A program made the position numbers and the translations under genes. A DNA stretch of 64,000 nt, from contig NW_003314323.1 in assembly GCF_000143415.4 (NCBI RefSeq), forward strand, positions 500,499-564,498. The letters run 5' to 3'. The stretch's first letter is position 1. Every line of letters starts with the position of its first letter. This document shows positions 1 through 10,230 of this stretch, in pieces. The stretch comes from Selaginella moellendorffii (taxonomy: Eukaryota; Streptophyta; Lycopodiopsida; Selaginellales; Selaginellaceae). Below the pieces are notes generated by a model that saw only the letters and a program-made list of their open reading frames with translations, did no database searches and was not told the origin of the DNA.

Positions 1-137
1 ACCCAAAGATGCCTAACCCCAAGTATTCAAGACCTTTAACCGATTAGAAAATGGAGTGCACTTTTATTTATGGGCCCTTTCCCTCTATATTTAAACTTTT
101 ATGGATCATTTCTTGAGTCGTTCTTTTTGGTTGCTTA
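1..137 (-). repeat. TRIM LTR remnant, cut by the window edge
   Basis: This segment matches the 194-bp terminal repeats of the small element at 29460-30053. Shared landmarks are the phrases reading 'gggccctttccctctatatt' and 'ggttgctta'. It is diverged by many C-to-T type changes and its left part lies outside the window. It is a solo or truncated LTR with no coding content. Confidence 0.6.
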
Positions 138-609
138 TATATAGGTGATATAGAAAGAGAAGCTAAAGGCCTCAATCTTCATGAGTAAATAAACAAAAGC
201 CATTAGTAAGGTTTAGATAGACTATTGTAAATAAGCGGCTAGAGTTGTTTATACAATCATGCCCTTTGAATGGAATAAGGAACATTGACAAAGAAGTGAA
301 TGATGTGACAAGTTTATAATAGCTATCCCATAACTAAAGATTTTACCATGCACACAAAATACCGAAGCCAATCTTCCTATACTAACTCAAACTTAAAGAT
401 AAAAAAATGGACAATATCAAAGTCAAAGATAATGATATTTTAGAGACAAAATTATTAGTGAATAAATCTTATATTAGAACATAAAAGTATTCTAGTTAAG
501 TTATCATCTAATAAACCAAGATTATAGGATAGGAACCAGAGGTTAAAGTCACGAGAGTAAAAATTCAATAGTAAGTATATCATCAAGAAAACTCAATAAT
601 AAAATTTAA
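138..609 (-). repeat. Old LARD-2 internal fragment
   Basis: This stretch aligns by eye with the internal region of LARD-2 at about 4135-4620, including the 'ggtaaggtttagatagacta' motif and the wording around 'gccgaagccagtctgcctat'. Many transitions separate it from the younger copies. It has no open reading frame and continues after the interruption at 610-1755. Confidence 0.65.
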
Positions 610-1755
610 TGTTGCAAATGTGACTTTGGATATCAAAAGTTACCTCTTGGTTAATCCTTTTAAATATTTTTTCCTTACTACCACAATGGCAAAAGTTTAG
701 TATTGCTAGACCCTGTAAGCCACAAATTTTTCCTTTCCAATTTGAACTCTATGGACCGTCTCTCAAGTCATTCCCTTTGGTTGCTTATAGACCCTTTATC
801 AGTCCCTTTTGTTCAAGTGTTAGTAAACTAGACTTTGCATTTATACTTGGTCGGATGAGCATAAGGACGGAATTCCTAAATGTCTATTTTAGCTAAGTAT
901 ACTTGGCTTAGCTTGTTAGTTCTCTTTTGTTTTGTTTTGCACTAGCTTGACAAGAACCCTCACGTATTGAAACTAGTTCCTTAATAACACTACATAATAG
1001 CTTATTATATCTACCAAACACCTTTGATATTATAATCCTTTGTATTAGTCTCATTCTAGTCCCAAATGTTATTTATGGAAAGTGTCTAGATTTACTCATT
1101 TAGCATATCTACGGAATGTAGAGATTATTTTGAACACAATGGTATTTGTCCCGTGTCCAAATTTGCAATCTAAAAATATTCTATATTTAGTAAGTTTTAA
1201 GCTTGTTTTAGAAACTAACTCCTGGCACTAAAGGTGGCTAAAGGTGAAAGCCCAAAGCATGTGTTCCTTAACGGGGGGGAGGGGGTTGTGGAAGGTTCCA
1301 AATGTATAGTATAGCTCCCATTTGTATGCTTGTCTTTGTTTTATGTCCGACTTGGGTCTAAGCCTAAGTTCTATACCATGCTAGTTGGTGAAGTACCTAT
1401 ATCCTCATGTTAAACCACCAGTATGTTGAAATAGTGCTAAAATCTATTTGATTCTATTTTGCATACTAGTTTTGGCATTAAGATGCTAGATACTCTAGGA
1501 CTATTCCAAGTCACTTTGTGCTCCTGTCCTTTCGCTCCTTGGGTTGTAGGCTCGAGAGTTGTTTCATGCTCCAATGCCTTCACTCCTTGGCTCTATGCTT
1601 AGGAGTTTGGCTCCGTTCTTTTGTTTAGTAGCCCAAAGCTCTAAAACTTGGGTTTTGCACCACTGTCCTTTAGATATGTGGCATGTGGCATGTGGCATGT
1701 GACATGTTGCACATTAAGGGTTTAGGTTCCGCTTCATGATTATCCTATAGTAAAT
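610..1755 (+). repeat. LARD-2 LTR in inverted orientation, degraded
   Basis: Read in reverse complement, this segment follows the LARD-2 LTR almost end to end. It begins TGTTGCAAATGTGACTTTGG, which corresponds to the inner LTR end at 3852. It passes the shared TGAAAGCCCAAAG module near 1238 and the GTGGCATGTGGCATGTG repeat near 1680, and stops inside the terminal palindrome. A scrap of TRIM LTR lies at about 712-800. It is opposite in orientation to every other LARD-2 LTR in the window except the debris, so it is an older, separate insertion. Confidence 0.65.
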
Positions 1756-2157
1756 CACACTCAAAGAACACAAAGTATCATTAACTGGCAAGAAGAATGT
1801 ATCACCCAAAAGAAATAACATTTAAATCTATCGAAACTAACAATAGTAACTATTAACAGAGCAAAATGAATATTGTAAGGGCTAATAAATGCTTGTTTAT
1901 GCAACCATCACACTAAGGAATCTAAATAAATCTTAGTTAATAACATAAAGGAACTAAAATTTACTTAAAAAAGTGTCAGCAACATCTTACTAACCAAAAG
2001 ACTAATCCAAAGCAAACTATAAAAAACATGCAGTAATGTAGAAAGCCAAAAACCATAAAAAAGGACAATTAAGCATCATGAAATATCATCAATCATCCTA
2101 TCAATAGTGATGCATAATCATTATTAAATAACAATCTATCATCTCGAAGGACAACAA
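1756..2157 (-). repeat. Old LARD-2 internal fragment, continued
   Basis: This aligns with LARD-2 internal positions of about 4660-5090, sharing 'aagaacacaaagtatcat' and 'ccataaaaaaggac'-like wording. It resumes where 138-609 broke off, so the inverted LTR at 610-1755 probably sits inside this older internal region. No gene is visible. Confidence 0.6.
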
Positions 2158-2749
2158 TATAAAGAACCAAACTCCCTAAAGTGTTATACGCTAAAGGATC
2201 CTAAAATCATAACCGGAACAATAAATTGTTTATCAAATGAGACCAAGTTTGAAATTGAGTCCAAGATTGAGTTCGAGACTAAATTTGAGACTGACTCCAA
2301 GACTAAGAAGATCAAGTCCGAGGGGATTTTAAAGGTATAGGGATAGTAAGGTTTAGGAACCAATTTTGAAGGAACTCTCCATTAGTGCTTCCAAACCAAC
2401 TTGGGGTTGGGACTAGGGGTTAAGGACTTTAGATGGGAGTGAGCATAAACTTGATGGTGTTAGAGAGGCCATCCAAGGAAGTGGTTAAAAAAAATTCCCA
2501 CTCCCAAAAGGGAAATCAATTACAGTGCTCTTGGCTTATATAGAATGGTGTTCTATTTGAGTACTGTGTAGTTCATTGGTACTTGCTCTTTTCTAGGGGC
2601 TTGGAGGTCCCCTTGGGAATGGAAGTGGGGGAGTAGGGATATCTATATTGGGCCATTAGGCCATAGTGTTTCCCTCTGAAATCCTAAAATAAAAAGATGC
2701 ATCTAAAGCTTGGGATTTAAAATCAATTGTATCAAGGGACGTTAAGAAA
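2158..2749 (+). mobile_element. Chromovirus 5' LTR, first part
   Basis: This matches the right-hand copy starting at 28782, from 'taaagaaccaaactcccta' onward. The expected TG start reads TA here. It carries GAGTCCAAGA-type short repeats at about 2240-2330. The promoter-like module seen in the other LTRs has been lost around 2320-2345. The LTR is interrupted at 2750 by a LARD-2 element and resumes at 9923, giving about 882 bp in total. Confidence 0.75.
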
Positions 2750-3852
2750 TGTAGCGCATGTGGTTTTGACCCTTTATCCTATGGTGATTTACCATAGGAT
2801 AACACCACGAAGCGGAACCTAAACCCTCTTTGTGCCACGTGTCACATGCCACGTGTCCATAAGAACCCGAGGTTCAGGGCCTTGGGCCACTGAACAAAGG
2901 AACGGTACCAAACTCTCAAGCATGGAGCCAAGGAGTGATGGAACCGAACCACGGAGCAACTCCCGAGCATAAAGCCCAAGGAGCAAAGGGATAGGAGCCC
3001 GGAGCGACTTGGAACAGTCCTGGAGCAACCAGCATCCCAATGCTAGAACCAGCACGCAAAACGGAGTCAAACGAAGTCTGGTGCTATTTCGGCATATTGG
3101 TGGCCTAACGTGAGGATATGGGTACTCCACCAACTAGCATGGAATGGAACTTGGGCTTAGACCCAAGCCGGATGCAGAATAAGGACAGGCACGCAAGCGG
3201 GAGCTAGACTATGCCTCAGGTTAGTCGGCCATGCCCGACCTACCCACTATCCCTACTATACATTTGGAACCCCCCACAGCCCCCCCCCCTCCCTTGAGGA
3301 ACACACGCTTTGGGCTTTCACCCTAAGCCACCCTTAGTATCAGGAGTTAGTCTCTGGGACAAGCTCGAAACTTACTAAATATGGAATGTCTTTAGATTGC
3401 GAATTTGGACACGGGACAAACACCATTGTGTTTAGGACGGTCTCTACATTCCGTAGATATGCCAAATGAGCGAATCTGGATGCTTTCCATAAATAGCATT
3501 TGGGACCAAAACGAGACCAACACAAAGGGCATGATAGCGAGGGTGTTTGGCAGACATGGTAAGCTATCATCTAGCAATATTGAGGGACCAATCTCAATAT
3601 CGCAAGTGCAAGCCAATGACTCAAGTTTCTCAAACCAGGTCGAGTATGCTCAGCAAGAAACACATAGGGTTCCTACCTTATGTTTATCCAATCTAACTTC
3701 ATGGTCATTGACCAGTTTCTCAACTAGCTCAAGTGGGAAACTGATAACGGGTCCAGTAATACCGACCTCCTACTATTGTGGCAGTAAGGTAAGAGTGTCC
3801 GTAAGGACTAGCCAACAGGTAACTTTCGATACCCGAAGTCACATTCGCAACA
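2750..3852 (-). repeat. LARD-2 copy 1 LTR, element 3' side
   Basis: The LTR contains the terminal palindrome at 2775-2801, a cluster of CACGTG boxes at about 2837-2860, and the module with a TATAGT-like core and TGAAAGCCCAAAG (reverse strand) at about 3251-3325. Short open frames within it are also found in the other copies and simply reflect shared LTR sequence. Confidence 0.8.
2775..2801. repeat. Perfect LTR palindrome, 11-bp arms
   Basis: TATCCTATGGT and ACCATAGGATA flank a 5-base GATTT loop. The same hairpin recurs at 8869-8895 and 25797-25823, and with one changed base at 19880-19906. It lies 25 bp from the LTR end that abuts the PBS in the 5' LTR of the element. Confidence 0.9.
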
Positions 3853-6800
3853 CTCTCCCCCCCTAGGGAAGATCGACGTCCTCATCGATGCATACTCGAG
3901 TCTAGAATACCGCCAAGGAAACAACTCTAGAAAAAGTTCACAGTACTCACACTATGTGAGAAATGCACCAACTTAAATGAGTTAAGGGGCAACCTCTTTG
4001 TCTAACGCGGATGCGCTACCAGCTCAGACACCTTCCGGCCGTCGCCGACAAAGAAATGACCAACGGAGTTAGCCACCCTTGCTGCTCTGGGAGTCACCCA
4101 GCTTACAAAAGTGTGATATGCCCCTGCCCGCAGGAACATAGAGAGAGAAGCCAGAGGCCCCAACCCTCCTAAGCAAAGAAACCAAACCCGTCGGTAAGGT
4201 TTAGATAGACTACTGTAAACAGGCAGTTAGAGTTGTTTACACGGTCACGCCCTTGTAACGGAATAAGGAACATCAACAAAGAGGCGGGTTATGTGACCAG
4301 TCGACAGTAGCTACCCTATGACTAGAGATTTCAACATGCACACGAAGTGCCGAAGCCAGTCTGCCTATACTGGCCCAAACCCAAAGATCATAGATGGACA
4401 TTATCAAAGTCAGAGACAATGATATCTTAGGGACTTAATTATCAGTGAGTATATCTTAGATTAGAACACAAAAGTATTCCAAGTAAGTTATCATCCGATA
4501 AACTAGTAGTATAGTACAGGAACCACCAAGATCATCATAAGTGGTAAACATAGGATTCACCATTAAACAAAATTCAATAGCAAGTATATCATCAAGTAAA
4601 CTCAATGATAAAGTTTAACTATTAAAGATTGCAGACAGAATGCCAAACAACTTACAAAAGATAACTCAAAGAACACAAAGTATTATTGACTAGCAAGCAA
4701 AATACTTGCGAATGTATCATCTGAAGGAAATAACATCCCAATCTATCAGAACAAACTTGAGCAATAATCAACAGAATAGAATGAATGTGGTAAGACTAAC
4801 AAACACTCATTCCTGCCAATTATCACAAAAGCTAATCCAAATAGATCCCAGCCAACAACACCAAGGAACTCAAGTTGCCTAAGCAAGTGTCAGCAACATC
4901 CTACTGATGTCTCAAACCCAAGAGACCAATCCAGAGCAAACCACAAAGAACATGTGGTATTGCGAAAAGCCAAAAGCCATCAAAGAGAACAACTAACCAC
5001 CATAAAAGATCATCAATCATCCTATCAATAGAGAAATGTATAATCATTATCGAAGAAAGAATCTACTATCCCGAAGAACAGCAAATCATTTTATACCAAC
5101 AATAATCAAGCAAAACCCTTGACAAGGATAATCAACTATCTTAGATGATAGTCAATCATCACCAATGATTGCTAAATGCAAAGACTAATGTCAACATCGA
5201 AACTAATGAGCTAAAATGCCTTCCCCCAACAACTCCTAACAAATGGAACAATGAGCATGAAAACTCAAATAACCAAAAGCTCGAAGAAGTCTATAGCCAA
5301 ATCTTGCCTAATAATGATCATGAGTCTCGCATGGACTAACGTCAATGCTAAAGAAGAAATCATGGTACAACCCACAATATCCTCCTCAACACATCTATAA
5401 GCTAAACTTCATAATGCAAAGCTAATGAAGAGCATGTCTGCATCAATCCAAAAGCTAAGCATAACAAAGCTATGCTCAACAAGTGATCATCAAACAATCC
5501 TCCATGAATCCATCTATAGCAAGACATAACTCACATCATAACAAACACAAGAAGAATCATCAATGATCGATATATTCCAACTCAAATCCAATAAGGATTC
5601 AAATATTCCAATATCAATCACTAACTCTTCATCTCGTAAAGTTAGTGTTATCCACGACTAAATCACTTTTCAAGGAAAAGCTGAAGCTCAACCCCTATTA
5701 AATAACCTTGTTTAGAACACAACTAACTCAAACTTGCCACTCAGTTTATTTGAACGTCAACACAGTTGCTAACTAGCAAATGCATGAATGCTAATAACAC
5801 AAAGTTATAGCCAAATCATCAATGCTATCTTTATTAAGACTAATGAAACTCGACATCAATCTTGTGGAGAGACATTTCATTTCACTGAAATCTCAACATC
5901 AACAATGTCAACGACAAGGCATCACTTCAGTGCCACCAACACTAGAACAAAGCTAGAAAAAAGCACGAGTGTATCACCACTCAAAACTCTCTAGCAACCA
6001 AGCTAACCAAAGTCGGAGATACTTTACTCAGTATCCGAGACCAATTTCTCAACAATACTCAGGTACAGATAACACTTCCTCAAGGAGTGAATCACCACGT
6101 CCAAGACTCCATGAAATCCAACACTATGAACTAAACGCAACCAAATGATATCAACAGAGGTAGAGTCGACATGCCAACATGGAAAACCCATGTAAGTCTA
6201 ACGACATGATCCTCCGCAACCCCATTCGGTAAAGCAAGCCCATCACTGATAAATCTTCATCGAGTGAAGCAAGTGTCAACAGTCCTTGGCAAAGTCTACA
6301 AGCAATCACTAGTTGCCAAGCAACTAACCATTACTTTTTTTTCAACTTGCTTTCATGAGACCCAAACACTAAACTCACGTCATTTAGTCATACACTTGTC
6401 CAACATGAACGTGATACCTTCGGTATGAGATAAAAGTTCATTGACAAGCACAAACTAAATGACCACTCGAATCCAACTCAACTGTAATAAGCTCACTAAT
6501 GTATTTAGCCACTAGCTCTGAGCATGCCTTGAAGAGGCTAACTATACGTAATCAACACTTAGTCGAAACTAAAGTGAAGACCACGAGATGGACTCATGTT
6601 GGTACACAACCTCCTCATAGACAAAGCTAAAATGTGGGTACCAACACCTCAAACTCAAACAACTAAGTTGGACATCACCATCCTTAGCCAAGGCGCAGGG
6701 CCACCAAGACCAAGTCAAGATCAGTGAGAGCTCACTACTCTCATAGAGTCTAACGAAATGCAAGATGCAACCTGCCACCGAGCATAATGCTACAGAAGAA

Positions 6801-8843
6801 AGGCACAAGAGTCACCTTTCTAGAAAAGTGCAATGGCCACTTTTCTACACTAACTCCAGACTCTATCCAACTCAATTGCCTTAGCCTCAAAAGTTAGCAT
6901 CCCTTTCGGGCCGCATCATACAAATTATTTACTAAGGCCTAAGCTAATTGAAGTCAACTCCAACCCCTTCACTAGTTTGTATTGGCTTTCGAAAACGGAA
7001 TGGTTTTCGAGCAAAGTGATAACAGATCAGCTATTGGAAAAGTCTAAGAAAATTTGTGGAAAATCTTTCTATTCTAGAGAAAGAATGACTCTCAGTCTAG
7101 AAATACAAACTTTCAAGACTCAACCAACTTCCTCCTACTAACAACTTCACATAGGTTCACCTCAACACAAATTCTCATGACCTATAGTATGCTTAAGCCT
7201 CGAATATCTTTTTGCCCATTTTTCCAATATCCAACACCGACATCCGTAAAATGCAAAGTGAACATCCAAGGCTTGATCACGAAGACCACATCTTCGGATA
7301 TCCACATTGCACTAACACTCTTCTTCAACCACCTTCAAGATCCAATGTGAAGCTAAAACACTAACAAGACAAATGACATGGAAAATCAAGCTTTAAGGAA
7401 ACTTCCTCATCACTTAAAATAACAATGCCACTTCCACTAACACAAGTGTTAGCGATGTCAATACCTCAACTACACACCTTCTCCATCCAACAATCTACTC
7501 CAAGTGTTAACGAATCAACTTATGAGCTATAGCAAATGAATGCTACAACTCTTTCCAACACCTTATGGGCAAACCCTCAAGGAAACAAGGAACCAACTTA
7601 AGCTTAGCATAATGGACCATTATCAAGAATCTAGTCAAAGCTACTACAATGCTACTTCGTGCAAGTAGACTAGCTTCACTATCAACCACTTTGGGATTGA
7701 TCATCATTTAACCAAGCAACTTGGTAAACACATTGCTCATTATCACATGGGATATGATATAGAAATCACAATGACTTGATCATCAATCAAGCAACACTAC
7801 GAACAACACCTATGTCATTACTTCAAAGGTTTATGTGAGTATCAAGTGTCAACTCGACTTGAGAAAATGCAACATAAATGCTACACTCCACCAATAGAGA
7901 TTTACAACACTTAACACCACTAACTTTTGTTCACAACACAGACAAGCTCATGCCACTCACTATCCGATCAAACTCAAAACTTAACCCAACACCAAGCTAC
8001 TCAAGGAGCAATAGCTAGGTTCCCCGGAAAAGAATTGAGCATTATAACCCAAGTCTTCCAATAGCGAGCTTAGACAAAATGGTTTAACACTTCACCGCTA
8101 TCCATCCCATGACTCACCACTTGTAAGACTATCATAATCAACATGCATCAAGATAGAGACTCTTGATTGCATAATGTGAATATGAGCAATGAGTCAACAC
8201 CTCATTGCAAATCATTTCTTCAAGAAAAGAAAATGATTTACGTGTTTGATCCTTCGTCCCCGACGACTCTCTTTTCGGTCTCATCTTTGACTACACCTCA
8301 AGCTTGCGTTCGCACTGCCTTCAATCCAATCCAAGAAAAGTTTATAAGAGAGCACGGCAATGATTACTTGAACTAATAGACTAATCCCTATAGTCTTGAT
8401 TGATTCACTTGTAATCATGCCTAGGAAGGATCTACTAGTGCCGTGCTAAACAATTACGGACCAGCCTATTTGCCACTCATAGCAAACCCAGGGAAAGTTT
8501 GCTTTCACCCACAGTACATGGAACAACTCATGGAACCACCGATAGGCTAACATTAATCCTGCCAACTCAAAGTGTAACCTCGAGTTGCTAATGTGCCTTA
8601 CACACGAGCCCAAGCGTAAACTCGTGCTAACAAAGCATCTTAAATCCATCCTATGAGCCCAAGAGCAAGCTCACATTATTAGGTACAAAAGGTAACCAAA
8701 TCCATACCCAAGGAACAATTGCAAACCCTTTGCACCAAACGTGTACCCACTTGGATCATCATTTTCATCTCTGCGTATGCAACGAGACTAGTTGCCCAAT
8801 CTCATTGAATAGTACTCGCTGAGACTCATTCTCTGATACCAAA
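3853..8843 (-). mobile_element. LARD-2 copy 1 internal region, non-coding
   Basis: The segment is AT-rich and low in G on the + strand, with stops in every frame. The longest open frames (5788-5994, 6569-6808, 8446-8649) are not kept in copy 2 and look random. On the - strand it ends next to the LTR in a purine run (AGGGGGGAGAG, about 3856-3868) that fits a polypurine tract. I see no gag, protease, RT or integrase motif. Confidence 0.75.
8829..8843 (-). promoter_or_regulatory. Primer-binding site, initiator Met tRNA type
   Basis: The reverse complement reads TTTGGTATCAGAG directly beside the LTR. This is the usual plant LTR-retrotransposon PBS (TGGTATCAGAGC) and it sets the element orientation to minus. 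Confidence 0.8.
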
Positions 8844-9922
8844 TGTAGCGCATGTGGTTTTGACCCTTTATCCTATGGTGATTTACCATAGGATAACACC
8901 ACGAAGCGGAACCTAAACCCTCTTTGTGCCACGTGACAAATGCCATGTGTCACATGCCACGTGTCCATGCCACGTGTCCATAAGAACCCGAGGTTCAGGG
9001 CCTTGGGCCACTGAACAAAGGAACGGTACCAAACTCCCAAGCATGGAGCCAAGGAGTGACGGAACCGAACCACGGAGCAACTCCCGAACATAAAGCCCAA
9101 GGAGCGAAGGGACAGGAGCCCGGAGCGACTTGGAACAGTCCTGGAGCAACCAGCATCCCAATGCTAGAACCAGCACGCAAAACGGAGCCAAACGGAGTCT
9201 GGCGCTATTTCAGCATATCGGTGGCCTAACGTGAGGATATGGGTACTCCACCAACTAGCATGGAATGGAACTTGGGCTTAGACCCAAGCCGGACGCAGAA
9301 CAAGGACAGGCACGCAAGCNNNNNNNNNNNNNNNNNNNNNNNNNNNNNNNNNNNNNNNNNNNNNNNNNNNNNNNNNNNNNNNNNNNNNNNNNNNNNNNNN
9401 NNNNNNNNNNNNNNNNNNNGACTTACTAAATATGGAATGTCCTTAGATTGCGAATTTGGACACGGGACAAACACCATTGTGTTCAGGACGATCTCTACAT
9501 TCCGTAAATATGCCAAATGAGCGAATCTAGATGCTTTCCATAAATAGCATTTGGGACCGAAACGAGACCAACACAAAGGGCATGATAGCGAGGGTGTTTG
9601 GCAGACATGGTAAGCTATCATCTAGCAATATTGAGGGACCAATCTCAATATCGCGGGGGTTCTTGATACTAGCAAGTGCAAGCCAATGACTCAAGTTTCT
9701 CAAACCAGGTCAAGTATGCTCAGCAAGAAACACATAGGGTTCCTACCTTATGTTTATCCAATCTAAGTTCATGGTCATTGACCAGTTTCTCAACTAGCTC
9801 AAGTGGGAAACTGATAACGGGTCCAGCAATACCGACCTCCTGCCATCGTGGCAGTAAGGTAAGAGTGTCCGTAAGGACTAGCCAACAGGTAACTTTCGAT
9901 ACCCGAAGTCACATTCGCGACA
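8844..9922 (-). repeat. LARD-2 copy 1 LTR, element 5' side
   Basis: This is the partner of 2750-3852. The CACGTG cluster is longer here, with about four units at 8930-8982 against two at 2837-2860, showing that this short array changes length between LTRs of one element. The middle of the LTR is hidden by the N gap. Confidence 0.8.
9320..9419. other. Assembly gap (100 N)
   Basis: A run of exactly 100 N falls inside a repeated LTR. By alignment with 3198-3360 the missing stretch is the C-rich tract and the TGAAAGCCC module. The round number suggests a placeholder length. Confidence 0.98.
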
Positions 9923-10212
9923 AGAACTTAGAGGTTTGGTGTGTTTGGTTGCTTATGCCTATAGGGAATATAATTGAACTTTAAAATTAGTTTTACTTAG
10001 GAAGGGGGATTATAAGAGAATTTGGGAATCCGTAGATGGATGGGTAACACCTCGTTTCTTGTGTAGTGAGTAGTTAAACCCAAATAGGACTAAATAGGAG
10101 TTAATACAATAGGCGGGAACTTTGGCAAAATAACTTTACTAAATCCAAGGTAGTAGTGGTAAAATAGACAAAGTAAGTTGACAAATTTGAAAAGAAAAAT
10201 TTATGGCTTACA
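9923..10212 (+). mobile_element. Chromovirus 5' LTR, second part
   Basis: This resumes after the LARD-2 insertion with ACTTAGAGGTTTGGTGTG, matching the right-hand LTR at about 30079-30130, and runs to a CTTACA end directly before the PBS. It completes an LTR of about 882 bp. Confidence 0.75.
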
Positions 10213-10213
10213 A

Positions 10214-10230
10214 TTTGGTATTAGAGTCAT
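10214..10230 (+). promoter_or_regulatory. Chromovirus primer-binding site, degraded
   Basis: TTTGGTATTAGAGTCAT follows the LTR end after one base. It is the initiator-Met PBS with C-to-T changes. It fixes the chromovirus on the + strand, opposite to the LARDs inserted in it. Confidence 0.75.

Larger units (their letters stand above)
2750..9922 (-). mobile_element. LARD-2 non-autonomous LTR retrotransposon, copy 1
   Basis: The element is bounded by two LTRs of about 1.1 kb (2750-3852 and 8844-9922) in the same orientation, each beginning TGTAGCGCATGTGG and ending in CA. The primer-binding site lies next to the 8844 LTR on the - strand, so the element reads right to left. The 5-kb internal part has no reading frame above about 80 codons and no recognisable gag or pol. 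This makes it a large retrotransposon derivative (LARD). The flanks AGAAA (2745-2749) and AGAAC (9923-9927) are a near-perfect target duplication. It was inserted into the 5' LTR of the chromovirus. The LTRs differ at scattered sites, so it is moderately old. Confidence 0.85.

Noticed and set aside
2819-3133. A - strand frame of about 100 codons, with relatives at 8913-9191, 19976-20263 and 25801-26120
   Set aside because: It is simply LARD-2 LTR sequence. The copies differ by frameshifts and there is no sign of codon conservation.
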